The notes under the pieces are model-generated. The model was not told the origin of the DNA. It saw only the letters and a program-made list of their open reading frames with translations, and did not search any database. This document shows positions 1-5,832 of a DNA stretch of 10,173 nucleotides, piece by piece. How positions within the stretch are numbered: position 1 is the first letter of the stretch; the number at the start of each line of letters is the position of its first letter. The stretch covers positions 1 through 10,173 of the forward strand of contig JAIOQF010000148.1 in the NCBI GenBank assembly GCA_021413535.1, given 5' to 3'. The position numbers and the translations under genes are program-made. This DNA comes from Verrucomicrobiota bacterium (GTDB taxonomy: Bacteria > Verrucomicrobiota > Verrucomicrobiia > Verrucomicrobiales > Verrucomicrobiaceae).

Positions 1-204
1 CACGGAATTGCGCTCGTCGCTATAGATGGCACCGGGCCCGCGTTCCGCTTCGCACGACTGGATAAGTCAACTTGTGCTGCCACCTACACGGCACGCACGG
101 ATAGGAGTATAGACCGTGAAAGAACAACACCACGCTCATTGGAGGCGGAAGCGTCGCCAGAGACACACACCAACCTCAACCTTCTTCAAACCATGTAACT
201 CAAC
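1..204. other. No convincing gene; probable start of a second integron cassette
   Basis: I see no supported gene here. The minus strand has only short open frames, for example 136-255 and 20-139, each 39 codons, without recognisable protein character. If the attC-like site at 205-266 is real, this stretch is the beginning of the next cassette, whose own attC would lie beyond the left edge. A scan for RYYYAAC/GTTRRRY cores finds only ACTCAAC at 198-204, directly abutting the ACCCAAC core at 205-211, and no second paired site. Cassettes without an obvious ORF are common in chromosomal integrons, so the lack of a gene does not argue against the reading. Confidence 0.3.
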
Positions 205-266
205 ACCCAACTTAAAAACATATCTATCGGACTTCGCACACGTGACACCCTTCATAGGGGTTGGGC
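205..266 (-). other. attC-like recombination site
   Basis: On the minus strand this 62-bp stretch starts with GCCCAAC (266-260, fits R'' consensus RYYYAAC) and ends with GTTGGGT (211-205, fits R' consensus GTTRRRY). With two flanking bases the arms GCGCCCAAC and GTTGGGTGT pair over 9 positions, allowing two G-T wobbles. It begins two bases after the stop codon of the lipoprotein gene, the usual place for attC in a cassette, and its length is at the short end of the attC range. Weak point: the inner L''/L' boxes are not clear; only CTAT/ATAG pairing is seen. Core consensus matches are individually cheap, so the case rests on position and pairing together. Confidence 0.45.
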
Positions 267-762
267 GCTTAGTCGAGATTGTTTAGAACTTGCCACCAGT
301 GGTCATCGATTTTCATCTGCGGTTGCACGAAAACGAGCTTTCCAGGCACGTCTAGAGTCATCCAGGCCTGCCCTGCGGCAGATATGGGCTGAAGGGCAGA
401 ATCTGAATACGCGAAACCGTATTCTCCGGCGTGCCCGAGGTCTTGTGTTTCAATCACCACTTTGAGCGTTCTATCCGCCGCGCGCTCTGCCCACACTCGT
501 CCCATGTTCTCTCCCCGCGGAAATGTTTGGCCGCGACCCACGCTGCGCAATGATTTTGCGTCCTTCATGTCCACCAGCCGGAATTCTTTGGTCTCACCCG
601 GTGCAATCTGCTGAACCCGCACCTGCTCGACAAGAGCCTCAAGCAGCTTTCGATCAAACGGTCCGGGGTTCCTAGCGCATGAGGAAAGTAACAATGCAGC
701 GAAGAGCGAAAGAACGGTGCGTAGTGGGTTCATAAATTTAAGGCTGCGCGAGCAACGCCTAA
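211..762 (-). mobile_element. Putative integron gene cassette (about 552 bp)
   Basis: The unit lies between two GTTRRRY recombination cores on the minus strand: GTTAGGC at 763-757 and GTTGGGT at 211-205. With cleavage after the G, the cassette would run from 762 to 211. It holds one gene reading in the cassette direction, a start codon shortly after the entry core, and an attC-like site directly after the stop codon. An integron integrase remnant lies just outside, pointing away from the cassette, which matches the classical intI-attI-cassette layout. A single cassette plus a possible second one is seen; the rest of any array would be left of the window. Confidence 0.5.
269..733 (-). CDS. Small predicted lipoprotein of unknown function (cassette-borne)
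   Basis: The 154-residue product begins with a lipoprotein signal: a short charged start (MNPLR), a hydrophobic stretch of about 12 residues, and lipobox LSSC with Cys19 as the acylation site, so the mature protein is probably anchored to a membrane, facing the periplasm or cell surface. The rest is a single small domain of mixed polar and hydrophobic strands with no catalytic motif that I recognise; the C terminus is rich in Trp and Asp (DDHWWQVLNNLD). The ATG at 733 is preferred because it gives a complete signal peptide; no Shine-Dalgarno sequence precedes it. Its position between two integron-type cores suggests it is a cassette gene, and exported small proteins of unknown role are common cassette cargo. 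It would depend on a promoter in the attI/intI leader. Function unknown. Confidence 0.75.
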   Translation of the reverse strand: MNPLRTVLSLFAALLLSSCARNPGPFDRKLLEALVEQVRVQQIAPGETKEFRLVDMKDAKSLRSVGRGQTFPRGENMGRVWAERAADRTLKVVIETQDLGHAGEYGFAYSDSALQPISAAGQAWMTLDVPGKLVFVQPQMKIDDHWWQVLNNLD

Positions 763-771
763 CAGTTGGAT
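757..771 (-). other. attI-like core site (cassette entry point)
   Basis: On the minus strand this reads ATCCAAC, T, GTTAGGC: two integrase core boxes facing each other, RYYYAAC and GTTRRRY. GTTAGGC is identical to the core at the class 1 attI crossover. It sits 24 bases upstream of the lipoprotein start codon and about 150 bp from the start of the integrase remnant, where an attI is expected. The one-base spacer is shorter than in known simple sites, so the second box may be fortuitous. Confidence 0.45.
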
Positions 772-805
772 CGTTAACAAAAGTGTCGGTTTGTTACACA
801 AATGC

Positions 806-836
806 TTTATAGGCGACATTTTTGTGTGTTTAGCAA
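806..836 (-). promoter_or_regulatory. Possible cassette promoter (Pc-like)
   Basis: On the minus strand TTGCTA (836-831) and TATAAA (811-806) are separated by 19 bases, a loose sigma-70-type pair directed at the cassette. The location between the integrase remnant and attI-like core is where Pc promoters lie. The spacing is long and the -35 weak; the -35 also falls inside the left arm of the long inverted repeat, so the match could be incidental. Confidence 0.22.
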
Positions 837-893
837 GATTTTCTCGCGACGTGTAGACTATCACGCGAATAGCTTGCTAAACACACGAAAATG
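817..893. repeat. Long inverted repeat (21-bp arms, 35-base loop)
   Basis: Arms at 817-837 and 873-893 are reverse complements over 21 bases with one mismatch (T823 against G887, a G-T wobble in one strand). The arm core is TTGTGTGTTTAGCAAG. The 35-base loop can form a second small stem (CGTG/CACG). No T-run follows on either strand in a way that would make this an intrinsic terminator, and I see no target-site duplication that would mark a miniature transposon. It sits between the attI-like core and the integrase remnant, so a role in attI architecture or control of intI and cassette expression is possible; inference only. Confidence 0.7.
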
Positions 894-905
894 TAAACTA
901 TCACG
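852..905 (+). repeat. Pair of 14-bp direct repeats 40 bp apart
   Basis: TGTAGACTATCACG at 852-865 recurs as TGTAAACTATCACG at 892-905, one mismatch in 14, start-to-start distance 40 bp (near four helical turns). The first copy lies in the loop of the long inverted repeat and the second overlaps the end of its right arm. The first copy is also nearly palindromic (CGTGTAG A CTA T CACG), as an operator would be. They sit just upstream of the integrase remnant and may be binding sites for a regulator or for the integrase itself (class 1 attI also carries direct repeats), but neither holds a GTTRRRY core. Confidence 0.55.
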
Positions 906-914
906 TCTATATGA

Positions 915-1098
915 GTGCAAACCCACATTCCGATGTGGGCGAAGCCTGGTAAACTGGAGGGGGAGTTTCGCGGTGTTTTGCGCAACATGCACTACTCGTT
1001 CAAGACAGAGGAGAGCTACATCGGCTGGTATTGGAATTACGAGTGAGTTGGCGCGGGCGATGCGCGGGGAGATTACGAGTCCGCTGAATGATGTGTGA
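915..1098 (+). pseudogene. Integron integrase (intI-type tyrosine recombinase) remnant
   Basis: From GTG 915 or ATG 933, one frame reads to a stop at 1044-1046. It includes EFRGVLRNMHYSFKTEESY followed by IGWYWNYE, which matches the start of integron integrases (the pattern LR..HYS.RTE..Y..W...F). After the stop, another frame ends with RGEITSPLNDV and a stop at 1096-1098, resembling the C terminus of such integrases (...G.G.SPLD.L). The whole catalytic region, including the R-H-R-Y residues, is missing, so the gene is dead: about 60 codons remain where about 320-340 are normal. A hairpin covers the ATG at 933. The direction, away from the cassette, is that of a classical integron. The N-terminal match is fairly strong; the C-terminal one is short and less sure. 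Confidence 0.6.
922..939 (+). other. Perfect 7-bp hairpin at the integrase start
   Basis: CCCACAT (922-928), loop TCCG, and ATGTGGG (933-939) form a perfect stem with a four-base loop. The right arm contains the ATG that is one candidate start of the integrase remnant, so in RNA it would sequester that codon. It has no following T-run, so it is not a terminator. It may equally be chance. Confidence 0.4.
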
Positions 1099-1100
1099 AA

Positions 1101-1158
1101 GGAGCGCGGGCTTTAGCCCGTGTCGGTATGATGAGGAACGGGCTGAAGCCCGCGCTCC
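1101..1158. repeat. REP-like palindromic element
   Basis: Arms of 21 bases at 1101-1121 and 1138-1158 are reverse complements with one mismatch, around a 16-base loop. Each arm is itself a small hairpin (CGGGCTTTAGCCCG and CGGGCTGAAGCCCG), so the element is a head-to-head pair of short palindromes. It starts two bases after the end of the integrase remnant. This structure is typical of dispersed REP-type elements found between genes in many bacteria; only this one copy of the type is seen in the window. Confidence 0.7.
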
Positions 1159-1218
1159 GGTGGTGAGGCGCAGACTTTTCGTTGCACCTCGGCAGCTACT
1201 CACTGGATGATATATGAG

Positions 1219-1281
1219 GGGAGCGCTGCCACCCTTGGCGGCGTTAAGAAATACTCGCCGGCAAGGGGTGCCGGCGCTCCC
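1219..1281. repeat. Second REP-like palindrome, different family
   Basis: GGGAGCGCTGCCACCCTTGG at the left (arm 1219-1243) is matched by a right arm at 1256-1281 that reads, in reverse complement, GGGAGCGCCGGCACCCCTTG and on. The arms differ by a few substitutions and one indel, round a loop of about 12 bases. Sequence and arm type differ from the element at 1101-1158, but both share the GGAGCGC end. Translation across it gives a low-complexity tract that should not be counted as part of the downstream protein. Confidence 0.6.
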
Positions 1282-1312
1282 TGTTCTACCTTTTGCCGGC
1301 TTCGATGCGGGC

Positions 1313-1341
1313 TTGTCATTTCCAAGGCGACCCGCTAAATT
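1313..1341 (+). promoter_or_regulatory. Likely sigma-70-type promoter of the ABC transporter operon
   Basis: TTGTCA (1313-1318, five of six to the -35 consensus) and TAAATT (1336-1341, four of six to -10) are separated by exactly 17 bases. Transcription would begin at about 1348-1349, three or four bases before ATG 1352, giving an almost leaderless message. That agrees with the lack of a Shine-Dalgarno sequence there and argues against translation starting upstream at 1214. No operator is recognised. Confidence 0.45.
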
Positions 1342-1351
1342 TTTACCAGAC

Positions 1352-3355
1352 ATGCTTTGGGCGCGTTGGATCATCTATGGAATTCCCGTGACGTTGGCGG
1401 CGCTGACAGCTTGGTCAGCGCGGCAGGCGGCGGAGAATCGAGCCATGCGGGGCACGGGGATTGTCATCGCATCCGGCGAAGGAATTGCGCCTACGCTGAA
1501 TCCATTTTTTCCGGCATGCGAAGTGGACCGTCGAATCGCCGCGCTGTTGCATGAACCGCTGCTGCGTATTGGGAAAGATGGGCGGATCGCCCCGGCGCTG
1601 GTGGAAAAATGGTCGTGGAGCCAGACGAGCAGCGTGTGGTTCGCAGGCCAGACATTCGCACAGGCTGCGGCAAAGGAACTCGCGCGCTTCGATGCTGCCA
1701 CGCGGGAAAGTCTAGGACTGCTGAATGTCGAACTCGCCGGCACTGAGCTGCGGTTTCAGTTCTCCCGGCCCGGCAATCAGGCGCCGGCGAAAATTCTGAC
1801 TGCCATCGCCAGCGCCGGGCCGCTGCCAGTAGAATTCGTCCGGGTGGAACTGAGCGAGGCGGCGCGTGGTTATCATGAGTTCTTCATGAAAAACGCCGTG
1901 GAACGAGACCAGGTGAAGCGAGTGTGGTTCGATGGCGCGAACACTTATGAACTGGCGATCAGCGGCGAGACGGTGAAGTTCATCCAGGAGCTGAATATAT
2001 TTTATGAAAATCGCCCAGCCTTGCGACCCGTGGTGCGCAGTCTTGGTCGCAGACCGATGCTCCATCGTCCGGTTCTGGAGCTGACCTTGCGACGCGATGC
2101 CAAATTCTCTGATGGTCGTGAGGTGACCGTGGACGATGTAACCGCCAGCACTGTCTTCGTGCTGGATCAGTCTTGGCCGACGGCCAGCCGCGATGCATTG
2201 CGGCTGATTGTTGGCTGGGAGAAAAAAGATGCGCGCACCCTGCAAATCACTTTCAAGGAAATTTATGGGCCCGCGCTCACGGCATTCATCGGTCTGCCGG
2301 TGCTGCCTGCATCGTGGCTGGCGAGGCACGCTGAAACATTCTCGCGCGGGAGCATGCGCGCGTTCTGGGATCAGCCGCCACCGGGGACGGGAGCGGCCTT
2401 TATCGAATCCGCCACGCCGCAAAAGATTTCCATCAACGCAGGCCGACAGGTGGAATTTCTACTCGATAAATCGCCGGTCGCCATTCGCATGGGTTTTGCC
2501 ATGCGGGCCATCGATGGCTTCTGGCCCCAGTGGCGCGACGCGGTGGCGCTGGCCACGCAGCGGGATGTGATTGTCCGCTCCACCGCGCCGCGCAGTCGCC
2601 TGCTCGTTCTTTGGAATTGCCGCAAGCCGCCGCTGGATGACGTGCGGGTGCGGGATGCGCTCGGTCTGGCCGTGGATCGTCCGGCCATGATCCGGGATTT
2701 GATGCTCGGCCAGGGAACCATCCACGAAGGAATTTTCCGTCCCGGGCTTTGGTTTTCGCAACCGATCGCGTCTGCTGCGTTTGCTCAGGATCAATCGCGG
2801 CAGATGCTGCGCGATCTCGGATGGTCGCTGCAAGAAAATAATCTGATGAAAGATGGGAAGCCATTCCGCTTTGAACTTCTTACTGTGGCGGGAAGTCCTG
2901 AACGCGCGGAGATCGCAGGCAAGCTGCGGAAAAACTGGGCGGCACTGGGCATCGAGGTGATGGTGACCACGGTGGCGCAGGGTGATTTGGTCAATCTGCG
3001 ATTGCTGGAACACCAGTTCGACGCCGTGTTACTCGGAATGGATTTTGAAACGAACTGGGATCAGTCGCCCTTTTGGCATTCGTCTCAAGCGCGCAGTGGA
3101 CTGAATTTCAGCGGAGTGGCTGATCCAACGCTTGACGGTTTGCTGGAGGCATTGCGAGTGGAGTTTGATCCAGAAAAAGTGCCGTCGCTGGCCCACGATG
3201 TGGAGAATCGCATCGTGGCGCTCCATCCTTTTCTGCCGCTTTTTTCGGGCGGCAGCCCAGTGGCCCTGCGCAGAGAAACGCTGAGCAAATCAGCGGAGAT
3301 GCAGACATTGCTGAGTGGTGACGCTGAGAACTTGTGGCATCCGATGCAACCATGA
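1352..3355 (+). CDS. ABC transporter substrate-binding protein, peptide type (SBP family 5, OppA/DppA-like)
   Basis: The 667-residue product should bind a peptide or similar solute outside the inner membrane and deliver it to the permease encoded next. The first 20 or so residues hold a hydrophobic segment (WIIYGIPVTLAALTAW), a signal or uncleaved anchor; no lipobox Cys is seen. Family 5 features follow in order: TLNPFFPACEVDRRI and LHEPLLRI near the mature N terminus, a region about residues 245-275 with LRRDAKFSDGREVTVDDV (the usual 'F.DG..vta.Dv' motif), and about residue 429 onward DVRVRDALGLAVDRPAMI (the usual 'vR.Al..aiDR..i'). Length is somewhat above the usual 500-600. ATG 1352 is chosen over 1214 because the extra 46 codons lie next to and across a REP-like palindrome and upstream of the likely promoter, while 1352 gives a proper signal segment. 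The stop overlaps the permease start (ATGA). Substrate cannot be told from sequence. Confidence 0.88.
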   Translation: MLWARWIIYGIPVTLAALTAWSARQAAENRAMRGTGIVIASGEGIAPTLNPFFPACEVDRRIAALLHEPLLRIGKDGRIAPALVEKWSWSQTSSVWFAGQTFAQAAAKELARFDAATRESLGLLNVELAGTELRFQFSRPGNQAPAKILTAIASAGPLPVEFVRVELSEAARGYHEFFMKNAVERDQVKRVWFDGANTYELAISGETVKFIQELNIFYENRPALRPVVRSLGRRPMLHRPVLELTLRRDAKFSDGREVTVDDVTASTVFVLDQSWPTASRDALRLIVGWEKKDARTLQITFKEIYGPALTAFIGLPVLPASWLARHAETFSRGSMRAFWDQPPPGTGAAFIESATPQKISINAGRQVEFLLDKSPVAIRMGFAMRAIDGFWPQWRDAVALATQRDVIVRSTAPRSRLLVLWNCRKPPLDDVRVRDALGLAVDRPAMIRDLMLGQGTIHEGIFRPGLWFSQPIASAAFAQDQSRQMLRDLGWSLQENNLMKDGKPFRFELLTVAGSPERAEIAGKLRKNWAALGIEVMVTTVAQGDLVNLRLLEHQFDAVLLGMDFETNWDQSPFWHSSQARSGLNFSGVADPTLDGLLEALRVEFDPEKVPSLAHDVENRIVALHPFLPLFSGGSPVALRRETLSKSAEMQTLLSGDAENLWHPMQP

Positions 3356-4953
3356 CCCGGCTTCGTCCTCCACCCACTTTTTTGTCGCCGCGCGTGTTGC
3401 TGTTCTGCCTGGTGATTTCGCTGATCATGCTCTGGCGCGATGGCGGCACATTGGGGGAGGCGTGTGCTCTTATCATTTTGCTGCTGCCGCTGGAACCAGA
3501 AAACTTCAGCGCGATGCGCGTGCTGCTGGGGCGTGCGGTTGCGAGTTTTTTTCTCATTTCGTTCGCGCTGGGCATTGGACTGAGTTGCGCACTGGCGCTG
3601 GCCATGCTGGTCTCACGACTTGGCGAGCGCATTTCGCGTTTCATGGGATGGTTCGGCCGGATGCTCGCCGGAGTCCCGCCCATGGCGTGGGTGCTGGGCG
3701 CGATCTATTGGATAATCCAGGTGCGAGGGCTGCCGGTGGAGACTTTGTTTCCGTATCAGCCCCCGCTGGAATCAGACACTCTCGCGCTCGTCGTTGGGCG
3801 CAGCTTGTGGGCCTGGCTGGTGCCTTCGTTGGTGCTGGCGATTCCAGTATCAGGCGCGGCCTTTTTTTCACTCACGCAAAAATTGAGCAATCTCCTGCGC
3901 GATCCAGCCGTGGATCACCTGAAGGCGCGCGGACTGATGCAGGCGCAGATTCTCTACCGGCATCTCGTGCCTCTTTTGCGCGTTCATCTGGCGCGACTGG
4001 CCAGGCCGCTGGCGGTGCTCCTGCTGGCGTTCGATATTCCTGTGGAAGAACTGCTGGGCTTCGACGGCTGGGGGCGTTACGCGGCGGGGCAGCTTTTGTC
4101 GCCCGCTTCATCAAGCCACGCGCTGCCGGCGATTTTTTGGACGGGCGGACTGATATTGGCGGGAATCCTCGGCTGGCTTTCATCCTTGGATCGCAAAGGT
4201 TTGCCGGAAGAATCGCTGCAGGATTCCGATTCTGCGCGGGTTCGCAATCTGTTCAGTGCGGCCTGTGGCGCGATGCTCATGCTTTTGCTGATGCTGCCCC
4301 TGCGCTGGATGGTTCCAGAAGCCGTTCGCGGCGGTTTCGAAAACGCGCACGATGCGTGGGCAGTGGAATTTCTCCGGGCATTGGTCGTGTCGATCATGGC
4401 GCTGGCGTTCATGGTCTCGTCGAGTTTTTTGATGAGCCTGCTGCGCTCGCGAATTTTCGGTCGTGGTTGGGCCGCAGCCCTGGCTGTCACACCGCTGCTG
4501 GTGGCTCTTATATTTTGGCAGAAGGAAATTGGATATCGCTGGTTGAGCGTCGCTCTCGCAGCGGCGATTCCAGGTATCGCTGCGTTTCGCGAGGCGTTTC
4601 GCGAGGCGGATGACAGTGATTACATTGAGGTCTCGCGCACGCTTGGGCAGAATCAATTGGGTATCTGGGTGCATCATGTGCTGCCGGGAGCGCTGCCTTC
4701 GCTGCCGGGGCTGGCGTTGCGCAACGCCGCCACGATCATGATGATGTTCTGCCTGCTGGATTTTTATTCCGCTTCTGCCGCTGGCACTTGGGGCGAGCAA
4801 CTGCGCCGGCATGCGGACCGGGTGCTGGATGATCCTATCCCGGCACTCGCCCCGGCCTTGATGCTTGCGCTTTGGAGCTTGAGTTTCCGCCTGCTCAGCC
4901 GAGCATCAGGCCAAGAGCAGTCTCCGCCCCGCAACACACCCTTCGACCGATGA
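3352..4953 (+). CDS. Fused two-domain ABC permease, peptide type (DppB-DppC-like fusion)
   Basis: This 533-residue inner-membrane protein has two consecutive permease halves that usually are separate proteins. Each half carries several hydrophobic helices and one cytoplasmic EAA-type loop that contacts the ATPase: DHLKARGLMQAQILYRHLVP near residue 188 and DYIEVSRTLGQNQLGIWVHH plus VLP near residue 423. Between them lies a hydrophilic connector (roughly residues 278-300, SSLDRKGLPEESLQDSD). Both halves keep the conserved Gly and the LVP/VLP end of the EAA loop, so both look functional. The start is ATG 3352, whose ATGA overlaps the stop of the binding-protein gene; upstream in-frame codons to 3334 lie inside that gene and are unlikely to be used. 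Its stop overlaps the ATPase start in the same way, so all three should be translationally coupled. No frameshift or gap is seen at the fusion joint. Confidence 0.88.
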   Translation: MTRLRPPPTFLSPRVLLFCLVISLIMLWRDGGTLGEACALIILLLPLEPENFSAMRVLLGRAVASFFLISFALGIGLSCALALAMLVSRLGERISRFMGWFGRMLAGVPPMAWVLGAIYWIIQVRGLPVETLFPYQPPLESDTLALVVGRSLWAWLVPSLVLAIPVSGAAFFSLTQKLSNLLRDPAVDHLKARGLMQAQILYRHLVPLLRVHLARLARPLAVLLLAFDIPVEELLGFDGWGRYAAGQLLSPASSSHALPAIFWTGGLILAGILGWLSSLDRKGLPEESLQDSDSARVRNLFSAACGAMLMLLLMLPLRWMVPEAVRGGFENAHDAWAVEFLRALVVSIMALAFMVSSSFLMSLLRSRIFGRGWAAALAVTPLLVALIFWQKEIGYRWLSVALAAAIPGIAAFREAFREADDSDYIEVSRTLGQNQLGIWVHHVLPGALPSLPGLALRNAATIMMMFCLLDFYSASAAGTWGEQLRRHADRVLDDPIPALAPALMLALWSLSFRLLSRASGQEQSPPRNTPFDR

Positions 4954-5819
4954 CAGATTCCGCCGACCCCAAAAAATCCGCCTTGTTAAAAATTCGCAAT
5001 CTGCGCATTTCATTTCGCAGGCATGGTGCGGAACCACTCGAGGCCGTGAAGGGGATCAATATCGATCTGGAACCGGGCCAGAGCATGGCCATCGTGGGTG
5101 AGAGCGGCAGCGGCAAGAGCGTCACTGCGCTTTCATTCGCGCGACTACTGCCAGAACCACCGGCCACGATCACTGCCGACGAGTTCTTGATTGGTGGTCG
5201 CGACGTGCTGAAGCTATCGCCGCGCGATCTAAGAAAACTTCGCGGCAAAGAAGTCGCCTATGTCTTTCAGGAACCAGCCACGTCATTGAATCCGGTGCTG
5301 ACCGTGCGCACACAGATGGCGGAGGCGCTGCGATTGCACCGGCCCGATGTAAAAGACATCAACGCCGAGATTGTGAAGTGGCTTTACAAAGTGGGCATTG
5401 TGGAACCGGAGAAACGCCTTCGTGCGTATCCGCATGAACTCAGCGGCGGCATGCAGCAGCGCGTGATGATCGCCATGGCGCTCTGCTGCGAACCGGCGCT
5501 CCTGATTGCCGACGAACCCACGACTGCGCTCGATGTGACGATTCAGAAACAGATCATCGACCTGCTGGCGGAACTGCGATCCAGCCTGGGCATGAGTGTG
5601 ATTTTAATCACGCACAACTTCGCCATTATTCGCGGCATCGCGGACAAGGTGGCGGTCATGTTCCGGGGCAATATTGTCGAAACCGGCACCACCGAAGAAG
5701 TGCTGAGCAACCCGAAGCATCCTTACACGAAGGCACTGATCGATTGCGTCCCGCGGCTGGGTGTGAAGCAGAGTCGTCTGCGGGCGATCGATTACGCGTC
5801 GATCAATGCGATGGTGTAA
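4950..5819 (+). CDS. Peptide-type ABC transporter ATPase (OppD/DppD-like), short C terminus
   Basis: The 289-residue cytoplasmic ATPase drives the importer formed with the fused permease. All nucleotide-binding motifs are intact: Walker A GESGSGKS (residues 50-57), Q-loop Gln107, signature LSGGMQQR (164-171), Walker B LLIADEP with Asp188 and Glu189, and the switch His222 (ITHN). The C terminus keeps the start of the oligopeptide-ATPase extension (NPKHPYTKALIDCVPRL) but ends soon after at INAMV. Typical OppD/DppD proteins run to about 320-335 residues and end with a Cys-rich cluster, absent here. ATG 4950 is chosen from the ATGA overlap; the open frame back to 4872 lies inside the permease gene. 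No OppF/DppF partner gene follows, so the ATPase may act as a homodimer or pair with one encoded elsewhere. Confidence 0.9.
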   Translation: MTDSADPKKSALLKIRNLRISFRRHGAEPLEAVKGINIDLEPGQSMAIVGESGSGKSVTALSFARLLPEPPATITADEFLIGGRDVLKLSPRDLRKLRGKEVAYVFQEPATSLNPVLTVRTQMAEALRLHRPDVKDINAEIVKWLYKVGIVEPEKRLRAYPHELSGGMQQRVMIAMALCCEPALLIADEPTTALDVTIQKQIIDLLAELRSSLGMSVILITHNFAIIRGIADKVAVMFRGNIVETGTTEEVLSNPKHPYTKALIDCVPRLGVKQSRLRAIDYASINAMV

Positions 5820-5832
5820 GCGCGGTCAGAGT

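Noticed and set aside
136..255. 39-codon minus-strand ORF beginning in the attC-like site
   Set aside because: It starts inside the attC-like site, is short, and has no recognisable features.
817..893. Inverted repeat as an intrinsic terminator or a miniature transposon
   Set aside because: There is no proper T-run after the right arm, the loop is long, and the flanks show no target-site duplication.
802..1098. 98-codon open frame on the plus strand across the integrase leader
   Set aside because: It runs through the long inverted repeat and is Cys/Arg-rich without protein character. Only its last codons coincide with the integrase-like C-terminal tail, so it is not a gene as such.
1000..1374. 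124-codon open frame on the minus strand over the REP-like region
   Set aside because: It is Arg/Ser-rich translation of palindromic DNA and overlaps the transporter promoter; nothing supports coding.
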